From a virus: a stretch of DNA of 26,866 bases. Each line of letters begins with the position of its first letter. Position 1 is the stretch's first letter. The DNA lies in IMG/VR virus record IMGVR_UViG_3300018080_000519, positions 1-26,866 of that record. One strand, given 5' to 3'. Under the pieces are notes generated by a model, which made no database searches, was not told the DNA's origin, and was given only the letters and a program-made list of their open reading frames with translations. Of the stretch, positions 1 through 7,713 are shown one piece after another. Position numbers and translations under genes: made by a program.

Positions 1-1
1 C

Positions 2-121
2 GAAGGATTTGAAGATTGTAATTTTTTTATAAAAGCTCTTGAGTGGAAAGGGCGTACAAGATTTAAGAATTTTGAAGGCATTTTAAGATGCAAGCAATGT
101 ATAGATATATTTGGAGAGTAA
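2..121 (+). CDS. C-terminal end of an unidentified protein (5' truncated)
   Basis: An open frame enters from the left edge and ends at TAA 119-121, giving the last 39 residues of a protein. It holds a Cys near its start and a CKQC-type pair (C30 and C33 of the visible part), which could be half of a zinc ribbon. Its stop lies 5 bases before the next gene, so it is the preceding member of the same operon. In many phages a small terminase subunit precedes the large one, but the visible part is too short to support that identity. Confidence 0.5.
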   Translation, partial: EGFEDCNFFIKALEWKGRTRFKNFEGILRCKQCIDIFGE

Positions 122-125
122 AAGG

Positions 126-239
126 GTGAACGAAGAAACAAAGAAAGCAGTAAAAAAAGCACTTCTCAATGTTTTATTGTTAATAATATTATCCTTGATT
201 TTTTTTGTGATACCGGCTATCTTTGTAGTATATGGCTAA
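126..239 (+). CDS. Small single-pass membrane protein
   Basis: This is a 37-residue ORF starting at GTG 126, with GGAG at 113-116 as ribosome binding site. The N-terminal 12 residues are charged and Lys-rich. They are followed by a continuous hydrophobic segment from about residue 13 to 36, rich in Leu, Ile, Val and Phe, which should be one transmembrane helix with the N-terminus inside. The last 8 bases overlap the start of the terminase gene, suggesting translational coupling. No family is recognised. Its function is unknown; membrane peptides of this size next to terminase genes are seen in other phages. Confidence 0.5.
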   Translation: MNEETKKAVKKALLNVLLLIILSLIFFVIPAIFVVYG

Positions 240-1470
240 ATTAAGAATAAAACTCATGCAGTGGCAAAACAAAGTTTTCGAGGCTTTGTCAAAGTTTAGA
301 TTTGTTGTAATATCAGCCGGACGGCAATCCGGAAAAACTCACCTCAGTATATTTTTAATATTCCTAAAGGCGTCGAAAAAGAAAGACTCGATAAACTGGT
401 GGGTTGCGCCTACATTCCCAGTGGCGCGAATAGCATTTAGAAGACTGCAAAAATTTCTTGCCGATAATAAAATAGTTCACAAAGTAAATAAATCCGACGC
501 ATGTATAACATTAAAGAACGGTGCTACTATATGGTTTAAGTCTGGTGACAACGAAAACGGCTTGCGTGGTGAGTCTGTAAATTTTCTTGTTATTGACGAA
601 ATGGGCTTTATTAAGCGCGAAACGTGGACTTTTGCCTTGCGTGGTACTATAACAGCTACAAACGCACAAGTCGTGTTTATTGGAACGCCTAAAGGAAAAA
701 ATCTTTTTTATGAGCTTTGGAGTCTTGGAAACGATTCAAAAGAGACTGAATATATTAGTTTTCAGTTTCAAAGTAAAGATTCTATCTATTTTAGTGACGA
801 CGAATGGGATTTAGTCAAAAAGTTACCGCAGCGAGTGTTTGAGCAGGAGTACGAGGCCAAATTTATCGACGACGGCGGCGAAGTTTTTAGAAACATAAGG
901 GCGTGTATTCGTGGTGATCTCGAACCGTACCATAAAAACAAATATTACTACATGGGCGTTGACCTTGCGAAAAGTGTCGATTATACCGTTTTAACAGTAC
1001 TAGACAATAAGGGCCATCTTTGCGCATTTGATCGGTTTAATTCTATTAGCTGGCGTATCCAGAAGCAGAGAATAATAAAACTTGCAAAGGCATATAATGC
1101 GGTTGTGTATGTTGATAGTACCGGACTCGGTGATCCTATAACCGAAGACCTTATTTATGCAGGTCTTAACGCTAATGGAATATCTTTTACTAATACGAAT
1201 AAAAGGCAGATGGTTGAGAACCTAGCTATTGCAGTCGAACAGGAAGAAATCAGCTATCCCGAAATAATAGAGCTCATACACGAAATGAATATATTTACCT
1301 TTGAGCAGCTTAAAAGTGGGGCCATTCGATATAGTGCGCCAGATGGACTGCACGATGATATAGTAATGTCGTTGTGCCTTGCCTATCATGGTTATAGTGG
1401 TGGTAAGGGATTTGACGTTGACGCGATAGAGTTCGGCGACGACCTTGTTACGCTTGATATGGACTTTTAA
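232..1470 (+). CDS. terL: Terminase large subunit
   Basis: DNA-packaging motor: an ATPase that pumps DNA into the procapsid through the portal, plus a nuclease that cuts the concatemer. At 412 residues it has normal family length. The ATPase half shows Walker A AGRQSGKT (29-36), Walker B FLVIDE ending in D122-E123, and the coupling motif GTPKG (151-155). The RNase H-like nuclease half shows the expected acidic residues D244 (MGVDLAKS), D295 (VYVDST) and D375/D376 (HDDIVMS). The ATG at 232 lies inside the preceding small membrane protein and has no good Shine-Dalgarno sequence, so it is probably translated by coupling. It is followed by a promoter and the portal gene, the usual packaging order. 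The family call is secure; the subtype (Mu gp28-like or another) is not. Confidence 0.95.
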   Translation: MAKLRIKLMQWQNKVFEALSKFRFVVISAGRQSGKTHLSIFLIFLKASKKKDSINWWVAPTFPVARIAFRRLQKFLADNKIVHKVNKSDACITLKNGATIWFKSGDNENGLRGESVNFLVIDEMGFIKRETWTFALRGTITATNAQVVFIGTPKGKNLFYELWSLGNDSKETEYISFQFQSKDSIYFSDDEWDLVKKLPQRVFEQEYEAKFIDDGGEVFRNIRACIRGDLEPYHKNKYYYMGVDLAKSVDYTVLTVLDNKGHLCAFDRFNSISWRIQKQRIIKLAKAYNAVVYVDSTGLGDPITEDLIYAGLNANGISFTNTNKRQMVENLAIAVEQEEISYPEIIELIHEMNIFTFEQLKSGAIRYSAPDGLHDDIVMSLCLAYHGYSGGKGFDVDAIEFGDDLVTLDMDF

Positions 1471-1477
1471 ATTTTGC

Positions 1478-1506
1478 TTGACATAAATAGTTATATTGGA
1501 TACTTT
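1478..1506 (+). promoter_or_regulatory. Sigma70-type promoter before the portal gene
   Basis: TTGACA at 1478-1483 is a perfect -35 box, followed after 17 bases by TACTTT at 1501-1506 as a -10 candidate (4 of 6 consensus positions). It lies in the 92-base gap between terminase and portal, one of the few real gaps in the structural operon. It would boost transcription of the head and tail genes independently of the upstream transcript. Confidence 0.5.
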
Positions 1507-1562
1507 ATATATAAATTGAAACTTTGACATGATTGTAATTGATAAAAATTAGAGGGTAGAAA

Positions 1563-3791
1563 ATGTCATTGTTCGATAGATTTAAAAAACCGATTGATAC
1601 AAAAATAACAGAAATACCAAATACCGAACAACAACCAAAAGGACAGGTCTTTCAAGAGACGTCTTTTGCTGAATCACCACTTTACGAGCCTTACAACTTA
1701 CGACCATACAACCCGGATGACCTTTACCAAAAACGTGGTGACTACTCAATCTTTGACGAAATGAGAGAAGACGAGCAGATAAACGCTACATTGACATTGA
1801 AGAAATTTTTTATTATAAATGGTAAATGGACAATAGAGTCTGAAGATGAAGAAGTAAAAGCATTTTTAGAAATGAATCTAAATTATTATCTTGATGAAAT
1901 GTTCGAAAAGAAATTGCTTAATATTTTGTCTTGTCTTGATTATGGGTTTTCTTTAACAGAAAAAGTCTTTACGTTTAAAGACATTCCAGAATTTGGCAAA
2001 AAAATCATATTAAAAACACTAAAGACGAGAGCCCCACACACATTCGAATTTCACCAAAACGACAAAGGCGATGTAGAAACAGTCATTCAGGATTACAAAG
2101 GACAAGACTTACCACTTAATCCGGAAAAGTTTATACATTACCCATATCAAAAAGAATTTGATAACGCTTACGGGAAAAGTGAATTGAATCGCGGTGTATA
2201 TCGTGCGTGGTGGTCGAAGAATGCAATAATTAAATTCTGGAATATGTACCTTGAACGATTCGGTATGCCTACGGTTATTGGTAAGTATCCACAAAATTTA
2301 GAAAGCCAGAAATCAAACTTTCTACGATCTCTTAAGAACTTGCAAGCAAAGAGCGCGTGTACAATGCCAGAGGACGTAACTGTTGAGTTTTTAGAAGCGA
2401 AAGGCGGTCAAGACAGCTACGAAAAAGCAATTGATAAATATAACACAATGATAGCCCGAAAAATGCTTATTCCTGACTTAATGGGCTTTAGTGGATCTGA
2501 AACCGGCGGTGGTTCGTTTGCTTTAGGAAAAGAACAATTTCAATTATTTTATAACAACATAGAACATGAAACAAGAAATCTTGAACGTCTTGTAAATAAG
2601 GAAATAATTAAGCCTCTTACAATGTGGAATTTTGGCAGCAATTATAGTGCTGAATTTAAATTTGTAAAAACTGATACCACACAAAAAGAAAAAGATCTAA
2701 AACTATGGCTAGAAGCAGTTAAGACAGGCAAAGTACCAGTTAACTATAGTCAAGTTACATGGTTTCTTAATAATGTCAATGCACCAGAGATAGAAGAAAG
2801 TGAATACGAAGAAATAGAAGCGAAAAAAGAAGAGCAAAGACAGTCTATTGTTGACGGTCAAAACGCGAACAATGAAGACGACAAAAAAGATGATGACAAA
2901 AAAGAAGACGACAAGCAGCCAGAAAAGAAAAAAGAGCCAGAAGTTGCAAAAGAAGACAAGAATACAAAAGAATATAAAAAATATTCCAGAGAACTAACGC
3001 AATACGAAAAGAAAGTTGATTTTGCTAAAATAGAAAGTGATATGGATAGCTTGCAAGATGAGTATACAGTAAAGCTGTCAGATGTTTATAGTCGCATGAT
3101 AAACGCTTTAGTTTCAGATATTAAAAGGCGAAACATAATAACTAAAGGGCGTATTGATCTTGTTAATAAACTTGAACTTAAATACAGAAACGACGCTTTA
3201 AAAGTTATTAAAGATATGCTTAAAGATTCTTACAAAGACGGGACGGCAAGCACACAAAAGAACTTTATAATTAAAGAGACAAGCGGCCTTGACGATCAAG
3301 ACGTTATAGACTGGTTTCAAGAAAACGCTATTTATGTTGAAACTGTTGAAGCTGAACAAATACTTAAAATCACCAAAGGTACCTTAATGGATGCTATCAA
3401 GTCTGGTAGCGGCGTACGAGAAACAATTAAAATGCTTGATGAAGCTCTAAAGGGCTACGATATAACCTTAGATGCAAATAGACTTGAAACAATCGCGCGG
3501 ACTAATATATCAAAGGCTTATAACGAATCTAGAAAACAAAAATTTCAAACTATCGACGGTATTGTCGCATATCAAATAAGCGCTATTCTTGACGCTCGAA
3601 CAAGTGAAATTTGCTTAGCACTTGATCAAAAAATATTTCCGCCGTCTGAATTAAGCTATTATAATCCGCCACTACATTATAATTGTAGGACTATTATTGT
3701 ACCAATTTTTGATGATGAAAATTTTGAATTCTCTAAGATGCCGGCCACTAATATGAAGGCAGGCGGATTTTTATTTGTGGGGGCTGCATAA
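1563..3791 (+). CDS. Portal protein (Mu gp29-like, DUF935) fused to Mu F-like head morphogenesis domain
   Basis: 742 residues, much longer than a simple portal. Residues 1 to about 410 read as a DUF935/Mu gp29-type portal, the dodecameric ring through which DNA enters. About 412-476 is a low-complexity linker of Glu, Asp and Lys runs. The C-terminal half is a minor head protein of the Mu F/SPP1 gp7 family, recognised by ARTNISKAYNESR, DARTSEIC and the hallmark PPLHYNCRT near residues 702-710. In Mu these are two separate proteins, gp29 and gp30. No stop or start signal separates them here, so this looks like a true fusion. GAGGG lies before the ATG. The stop overlaps the next ATG by one base. 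Confidence 0.88.
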   Translation: MSLFDRFKKPIDTKITEIPNTEQQPKGQVFQETSFAESPLYEPYNLRPYNPDDLYQKRGDYSIFDEMREDEQINATLTLKKFFIINGKWTIESEDEEVKAFLEMNLNYYLDEMFEKKLLNILSCLDYGFSLTEKVFTFKDIPEFGKKIILKTLKTRAPHTFEFHQNDKGDVETVIQDYKGQDLPLNPEKFIHYPYQKEFDNAYGKSELNRGVYRAWWSKNAIIKFWNMYLERFGMPTVIGKYPQNLESQKSNFLRSLKNLQAKSACTMPEDVTVEFLEAKGGQDSYEKAIDKYNTMIARKMLIPDLMGFSGSETGGGSFALGKEQFQLFYNNIEHETRNLERLVNKEIIKPLTMWNFGSNYSAEFKFVKTDTTQKEKDLKLWLEAVKTGKVPVNYSQVTWFLNNVNAPEIEESEYEEIEAKKEEQRQSIVDGQNANNEDDKKDDDKKEDDKQPEKKKEPEVAKEDKNTKEYKKYSRELTQYEKKVDFAKIESDMDSLQDEYTVKLSDVYSRMINALVSDIKRRNIITKGRIDLVNKLELKYRNDALKVIKDMLKDSYKDGTASTQKNFIIKETSGLDDQDVIDWFQENAIYVETVEAEQILKITKGTLMDAIKSGSGVRETIKMLDEALKGYDITLDANRLETIARTNISKAYNESRKQKFQTIDGIVAYQISAILDARTSEICLALDQKIFPPSELSYYNPPLHYNCRTIIVPIFDDENFEFSKMPATNMKAGGFLFVGAA

Positions 3792-4306
3792 TGAGTGGGT
3801 ATGCTAAAGACAGTGAAAACAGATTAATAATAATAGGTGAGTTGCATTATAAAGTTCATGACGGGCAAATGTTTGATGTATCAGGACGATCAACATTGAC
3901 AAGTACACAAATTAAAGAATTTTATATAGTTGTTGCCTCTACGTCTGCACATTTAACTGGAAACGTTGGGTCAGAAGGAAAGATTTATGTTGATTTAATT
4001 GAAAGCCCAACATATGATACTGCATCGGCTTTATCTAATTCAATAACCGTATATAATTTTAATAGAAATAGAAGCAATGCCCCGAAGACTGTTTTTTTTG
4101 GTGCTTCAACTGCTACTTCTAGTGGTGGCACATCAATAAAAGAAACGGCTATATGGGCAGGTGAAAGAAATAGTAAAATCAGTGGAGAGCAAGAAGAGCG
4201 GATAGAATGGGAATTAAAAAGAAACACAGTGTATTGCTTAAAAATACAAGATCAAAGCTTAAGTAATAATGAATTCCATTATGATATGGAATTTTACGAA
4301 GAATAA
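3791..4306 (+). CDS. Hypothetical virion-associated protein (NRNR motif)
   Basis: 171 residues, starting in a TAATG overlap with the portal-fusion stop. The sequence is rich in beta-formers, Ser and Thr, with a VYNFNRNRS motif near residues 87-95, a Ser/Gly-rich loop, and a C-terminal segment (RNTVYCLKIQ) that looks like the edge strand of a jelly-roll or Ig-like fold. I have an impression of similar proteins next to head genes in environmental phages, and none has a firm function. Its place directly after the portal fits a capsid decoration or head-surface protein, but this is inference from position and composition. Confidence 0.6.
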   Translation: MSGYAKDSENRLIIIGELHYKVHDGQMFDVSGRSTLTSTQIKEFYIVVASTSAHLTGNVGSEGKIYVDLIESPTYDTASALSNSITVYNFNRNRSNAPKTVFFGASTATSSGGTSIKETAIWAGERNSKISGEQEERIEWELKRNTVYCLKIQDQSLSNNEFHYDMEFYEE

Positions 4307-4324
4307 AAAACAGGAGGCCTTTAA

Positions 4325-4801
4325 ATGGGTATCTATAAAGAAGGACTGAAATATAAAACAGTTTGGACTTTAACAAAAAAGAACAAACAAAAAGAAATTA
4401 TTGAAAAAAATACTATAGAAAATAACGTAATGTTGACAGAGGGTATAACGCAATTATGGAATTTAATCACAGGTGCAACCGCTGGTACTCTTTATAATAC
4501 CGCAAGTAGTTATCTTGGCGTTGGTTCTGGTGTAACTTCTGAAACCGCAGCCGATACCGGATTGAGTGGAACAAACACGGCATATGTAGGCATGGATACA
4601 GGTTACCCCGTTGTTTCTGGCACTTCGGCATATTGGAAGGCTACTTTTGACACTGATGTAGCTAATTTTGCATGGGAAGAGTTCACAGTTGCCAACGGTA
4701 ACACTAACACAGCATTAAACTTGAATCGTAAGACGTCAAGTCAAGGAACGAAAACAAGCGGTCAACAATGGGAATTGACATTACAAATAACGTTATCATA
4801 A
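4325..4801 (+). CDS. Hypothetical phage structural protein
   Basis: 158 residues, with a perfect AGGAGG upstream of the ATG. A charged Lys-rich N-terminus is followed by a pattern that looks like a recurring phage family: NVMLTEGI, LGVGSG, an aromatic stretch YWKATFDTDVANFAWEE, then LNRKTSSQGTK and a C-terminal WELTLQITLS strand. The composition (Gly, Thr, Ser, alternating beta strands, no Cys) is that of an extracellular virion protein. It belongs to the block between portal and protease and probably builds a capsid or tail appendage. No enzymatic motif is seen. Confidence 0.6.
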   Translation: MGIYKEGLKYKTVWTLTKKNKQKEIIEKNTIENNVMLTEGITQLWNLITGATAGTLYNTASSYLGVGSGVTSETAADTGLSGTNTAYVGMDTGYPVVSGTSAYWKATFDTDVANFAWEEFTVANGNTNTALNLNRKTSSQGTKTSGQQWELTLQITLS

Positions 4802-4811
4802 GGGTAGTATA

Positions 4812-5141
4812 ATGGCAGTTTTAGCACAAATATTAAATACATTTGAAAGACCAACGGGGTTTTGGGCGTGGGCCCGTTTTTATGACGAGTCTACTACAAC
4901 TGATATAGTGACGAAGCTTTTTCGATTTACAAATGAGGCGGATTATTTAAGTCGTAGAATTGCAGTGAGAAACAAAGCAATTGCAAATATAGAAGCAGAG
5001 CTTGGACAGGAGTTAGTAGATGGGCAAGGGATAATAAATGCTTTAGATAAGTATTTTCTAGTTAACAGTAATACGTCTTTAAGCAATAACCAGTATATTA
5101 ATAATAGGGATAATTTCGTGTATCCTTATAGGAGTTTTTAA
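4812..5141 (+). CDS. Hypothetical protein
   Basis: 109 residues, 10 bases after the previous gene, ending with TAA directly abutting the next ATG. The first 45 residues contain an aromatic stretch (GFWAWARFYDE); the middle (residues about 50-80) looks helical; the C-terminus is Asn/Tyr-rich. No known domain is recognised. Tight packing with its neighbours makes it a real gene. It may be a small adaptor for the beta-helix protein that follows, but that is a guess from order alone. Confidence 0.55.
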   Translation: MAVLAQILNTFERPTGFWAWARFYDESTTTDIVTKLFRFTNEADYLSRRIAVRNKAIANIEAELGQELVDGQGIINALDKYFLVNSNTSLSNNQYINNRDNFVYPYRSF

Positions 5142-6686
5142 ATGGCTGATTATTTTGTAAGTAATGCAGGAACAACAACAAACGCAGGTGATACGATAAG
5201 CGCATCATGGCCGAATGTAGAATACGCAGTAGAAAGTGGTGCTTTGTCGGCTGGTGATTATGTGTGGAGACGTAGAAACGAAACAGAGACATATACAAGC
5301 AGTATAGAGCCAATATACGATGGTACTGCGGCAAGTCCCATTGTTGTTTTGGGTGTTCCAAGGGCAGTGCATACAATATCAAGCTCAGACTGGACAAAGG
5401 GAAGTTCGACGGTTGTTGTAGATGATAACGACATGTCAAGACTTGAACATCAAAGTAGACAAATAGAAGCACCAGACGGAGAGTTTTATTTTATTACTCA
5501 AATAAACACAACAGCCTCTTTGACTATTGATCGAAACTATGCAGGGACAACGACTTCTAATGCAGTTGCAGAGATACAAGAAGATGAAGATTACGACTTA
5601 TTCATGACTTTAGATGATACAAGTTGGTCAAGTGATAGTGACGTGTTGCCGACTATTGACTTTAATGACGGTGATTTTCAATTGTCTGTTGATGACGACG
5701 ACCATATACATTTTAAAAACTTTGAATTTAAAGACAGTACAAATAATCAGGGAATCGTTAAAAGTGCTAGAAGCTGGGGAAGTTTTTTCCAAAACTGTTT
5801 ATTTAAGCAAACAACACAAAATGATCCTATTTTTGGAGTTAGACAAAGAACTTTTTGTAAATTAAAGTTTTGTACACTAGAGGGGAGTGGCTCAGGATCG
5901 GCACAGCAAGGAATAAGTGGTATTTTCGGAGATAGCGCAAGTATTCATATACAATGTTGTGCTATTTATAATTGTGGAGATTATGGTTTTAATGTTCCCG
6001 GTCTTCATTATTTTGAAGACTTGAACATTGGAGTTGAGCAGGCCAACGGAGACGATGACATTAACATGGAAGCGTTCGCGTCAATTAAAGGTAAAGACGT
6101 AAATTTAGGCGGTACAAACGGAGAAGTTCAAATTTCAGCTGGTGACGGTAAAAGCTGGCTTTCAGAGGTAACTATTGAAAACTATGGTAAAGTACTCGGT
6201 GAAAATGTTTGTTTTTTCCCCGGTGGTAGTCAAGAAAAAGTTGCAGTAAGTGGAGAAACGCCTAATAAAAAATTAAGTGATGATGTTATAAAGTTGACTC
6301 TAAATTCTAACAACTTTGAGTTTGGATTTGGTCAGGCTGTAAAAATATTTGAACATGAATTTATAAATGATACGACATCAAGGACGTATAAGTATTATAT
6401 ATATAACAATTTAAGTACAACGGTAAACGCATCGACGGCAACAGAAGACATATGGTTAGAGGCTGAATATATAAACGCGTTTGATACAACAACGACATAT
6501 AATAGAACAAAGAAATATTCAACAGAGACGGTCATTGCACAGGCTGCAGACGCCGACGACTGGGATTCTTTGAGTGTTGCAAGTGTTGCACCTGCAGCGA
6601 CAAGCACGGTAAGACTTACAATGTATGTTAGTAAGTATTCGGCTTTAGGTAATTTATATATTGATCCAGAGGTGGAAATCTCATAA
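5142..6686 (+). CDS. Beta-helix-like fibre or spike protein
   Basis: 514 residues with AGGAG before the ATG. The N-terminus (MADYFVSNAGTTTNAGDT) resembles the entry of pectate-lyase-like right-handed beta-helix proteins. The middle carries irregular short strands and Asn/Asp/Gly turns (HIHFKNFEFKDS, FFQNCLFKQT, HIQCCAIYNCGDYGF), the ladder expected of a parallel beta-helix. The C-terminal 150 residues look like a beta-sandwich. Such proteins bind or cleave surface glycans. No catalytic residues can be assigned by eye, so enzyme or passive fibre is open. Its site between portal and protease is unusual for a tail fibre, so it may be a head-attached fibre. Confidence 0.6.
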   Translation: MADYFVSNAGTTTNAGDTISASWPNVEYAVESGALSAGDYVWRRRNETETYTSSIEPIYDGTAASPIVVLGVPRAVHTISSSDWTKGSSTVVVDDNDMSRLEHQSRQIEAPDGEFYFITQINTTASLTIDRNYAGTTTSNAVAEIQEDEDYDLFMTLDDTSWSSDSDVLPTIDFNDGDFQLSVDDDDHIHFKNFEFKDSTNNQGIVKSARSWGSFFQNCLFKQTTQNDPIFGVRQRTFCKLKFCTLEGSGSGSAQQGISGIFGDSASIHIQCCAIYNCGDYGFNVPGLHYFEDLNIGVEQANGDDDINMEAFASIKGKDVNLGGTNGEVQISAGDGKSWLSEVTIENYGKVLGENVCFFPGGSQEKVAVSGETPNKKLSDDVIKLTLNSNNFEFGFGQAVKIFEHEFINDTTSRTYKYYIYNNLSTTVNASTATEDIWLEAEYINAFDTTTTYNRTKKYSTETVIAQAADADDWDSLSVASVAPAATSTVRLTMYVSKYSALGNLYIDPEVEIS

Positions 6687-7426
6687 TGTGGAGTTATGGC
6701 AAAAATAAATATTTATTATCAAGTGGAACTTCTGTGACGGATAATTGGTTCTACGGGAAAAATTATGTTTATCATAACTATGTAAGTGCAGGTGCTTCTA
6801 GTGTAACGGCAATCAGTATTTCTGATGTAATGACAGGAACAGAGACAACTATATTTGTTAAAAATGTTTTTACTGTTCAAGATTCTGGTGTTGGGTCAGA
6901 TGTTATAAACGAGCTTAAAGCTTTTTTAAATATTCAAGATACCGGCTTGGGATCGGATGATTTAGCAATTATAGCTAATTTATTTTTGTCGGATGATGGA
7001 AGCGGCGCGGATAGTGGCACATTTACGAAAGGCGGTGTTGTATATAAGACATTACAGGATAGCGGAATCGGTGTTGACTCAATATCTATTAGGGCCATTT
7101 TAAGCGTTTCGGATAGTGGAACCGGTGCTGATAGTGATGAAGAGAAAGCAATTATGAAAATTTCAGACACTGGATCGGGAATAACTAATATAAATGTAAA
7201 AGCTTTGTTGAAAATTCTTGATTCTGGTGTTAATTTAGATACTGTTAATAAAGGGTCGGCTGCTTATTTGATTCAAGAGCTTGGAACTTTTGTTGACCAA
7301 ATATCCGTTGTTGGTAACGAAGGCGTTACGGAAAAGGTTTACTTTTATTGCAGAGCTGAAACAGAAAAGACTTTTTATACAAGAGCAGAGACAGAAAAAA
7401 CATTTTATACTAGGGGTTGGCGATGA
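6686..7426 (+). CDS. DSG-repeat virion protein
   Basis: 246 residues, starting in a TAATG overlap. Residues about 65-208 are built of a degenerate repeat of about 18 residues with core D-S/T-G-x-G-x-D followed by a hydrophobic strand. Cores begin near residues 66, 85, 103, 125, 143, 161, 179 and 198, the last degenerate. The acidic, glycine-rich cores recall calcium-binding beta-roll or solenoid repeats, but the exact RTX nonapeptide is not present. The C-terminus carries a perfect decapeptide duplication, RAETEKTFYT at 223-232 and 233-242. It is probably an elongated fibre or decoration element. It ends in an ATGA overlap with the next gene. Confidence 0.6.
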   Translation: MWSYGKNKYLLSSGTSVTDNWFYGKNYVYHNYVSAGASSVTAISISDVMTGTETTIFVKNVFTVQDSGVGSDVINELKAFLNIQDTGLGSDDLAIIANLFLSDDGSGADSGTFTKGGVVYKTLQDSGIGVDSISIRAILSVSDSGTGADSDEEKAIMKISDTGSGITNINVKALLKILDSGVNLDTVNKGSAAYLIQELGTFVDQISVVGNEGVTEKVYFYCRAETEKTFYTRAETEKTFYTRGWR

Positions 7427-7713
7427 TTTACACGGGACAATCAAAATTAAAGTTTTATTTTGAAACAGAAGTTGACTTGACCGGTTATAGTTCAGTAACA
7501 ACAAATATAATTAGACCAGACGGTCAAAAAATTAATTGGGCCACAACCGTTGAAAATGCGTCGACTGGCTCTTTGAGTTATACTTTTGGCACAACAACAA
7601 CGCTTAGTCTAAAAGGGATATACTACGGACAACCAGTTGTTACATTTACAGACGGTAAGGTGTTACCGTGTTTAGAATTTAGTTTTGAACCAAGCAAGCA
7701 GATCGGGGGATAA
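7423..7713 (+). CDS. Small beta-sandwich structural protein
   Basis: 96 residues from ATG 7423, which overlaps the previous stop as ATGA. A TTG two codons upstream is in frame but is less likely as start. AGGGG at 7412-7416 is the ribosome binding site. The protein alternates strands and turns (KLKFYFETEVDLTGY, IRPDGQKINW, LKGIYYGQPVVTFTDGK), resembling the small Ig-like domains at the N-terminus of baseplate/fibre proteins such as the BppU type. There is no catalytic motif. It closes the accessory block and directly precedes the protease gene. Confidence 0.6.
   Translation: MIYTGQSKLKFYFETEVDLTGYSSVTTNIIRPDGQKINWATTVENASTGSLSYTFGTTTTLSLKGIYYGQPVVTFTDGKVLPCLEFSFEPSKQIGG

Noticed and set aside
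5614-5865. 83-residue plus-strand ORF inside the beta-helix gene
   Set aside because: Wholly inside a larger, well supported gene in another frame, with no Shine-Dalgarno sequence and unlikely composition.
6686-7426. RTX calcium-binding toxin-like repeat
   Set aside because: The cores read D-S/T-G-x-G-x-D every 18 or so residues, not the contiguous nonapeptides GGxGxDxUx of RTX proteins.
7235-7504. Minus-strand ORF opposite the DSG-repeat gene end
   Set aside because: All convincing genes in the window read on the + strand with ribosome sites; this one has neither a ribosome site nor a promoter.
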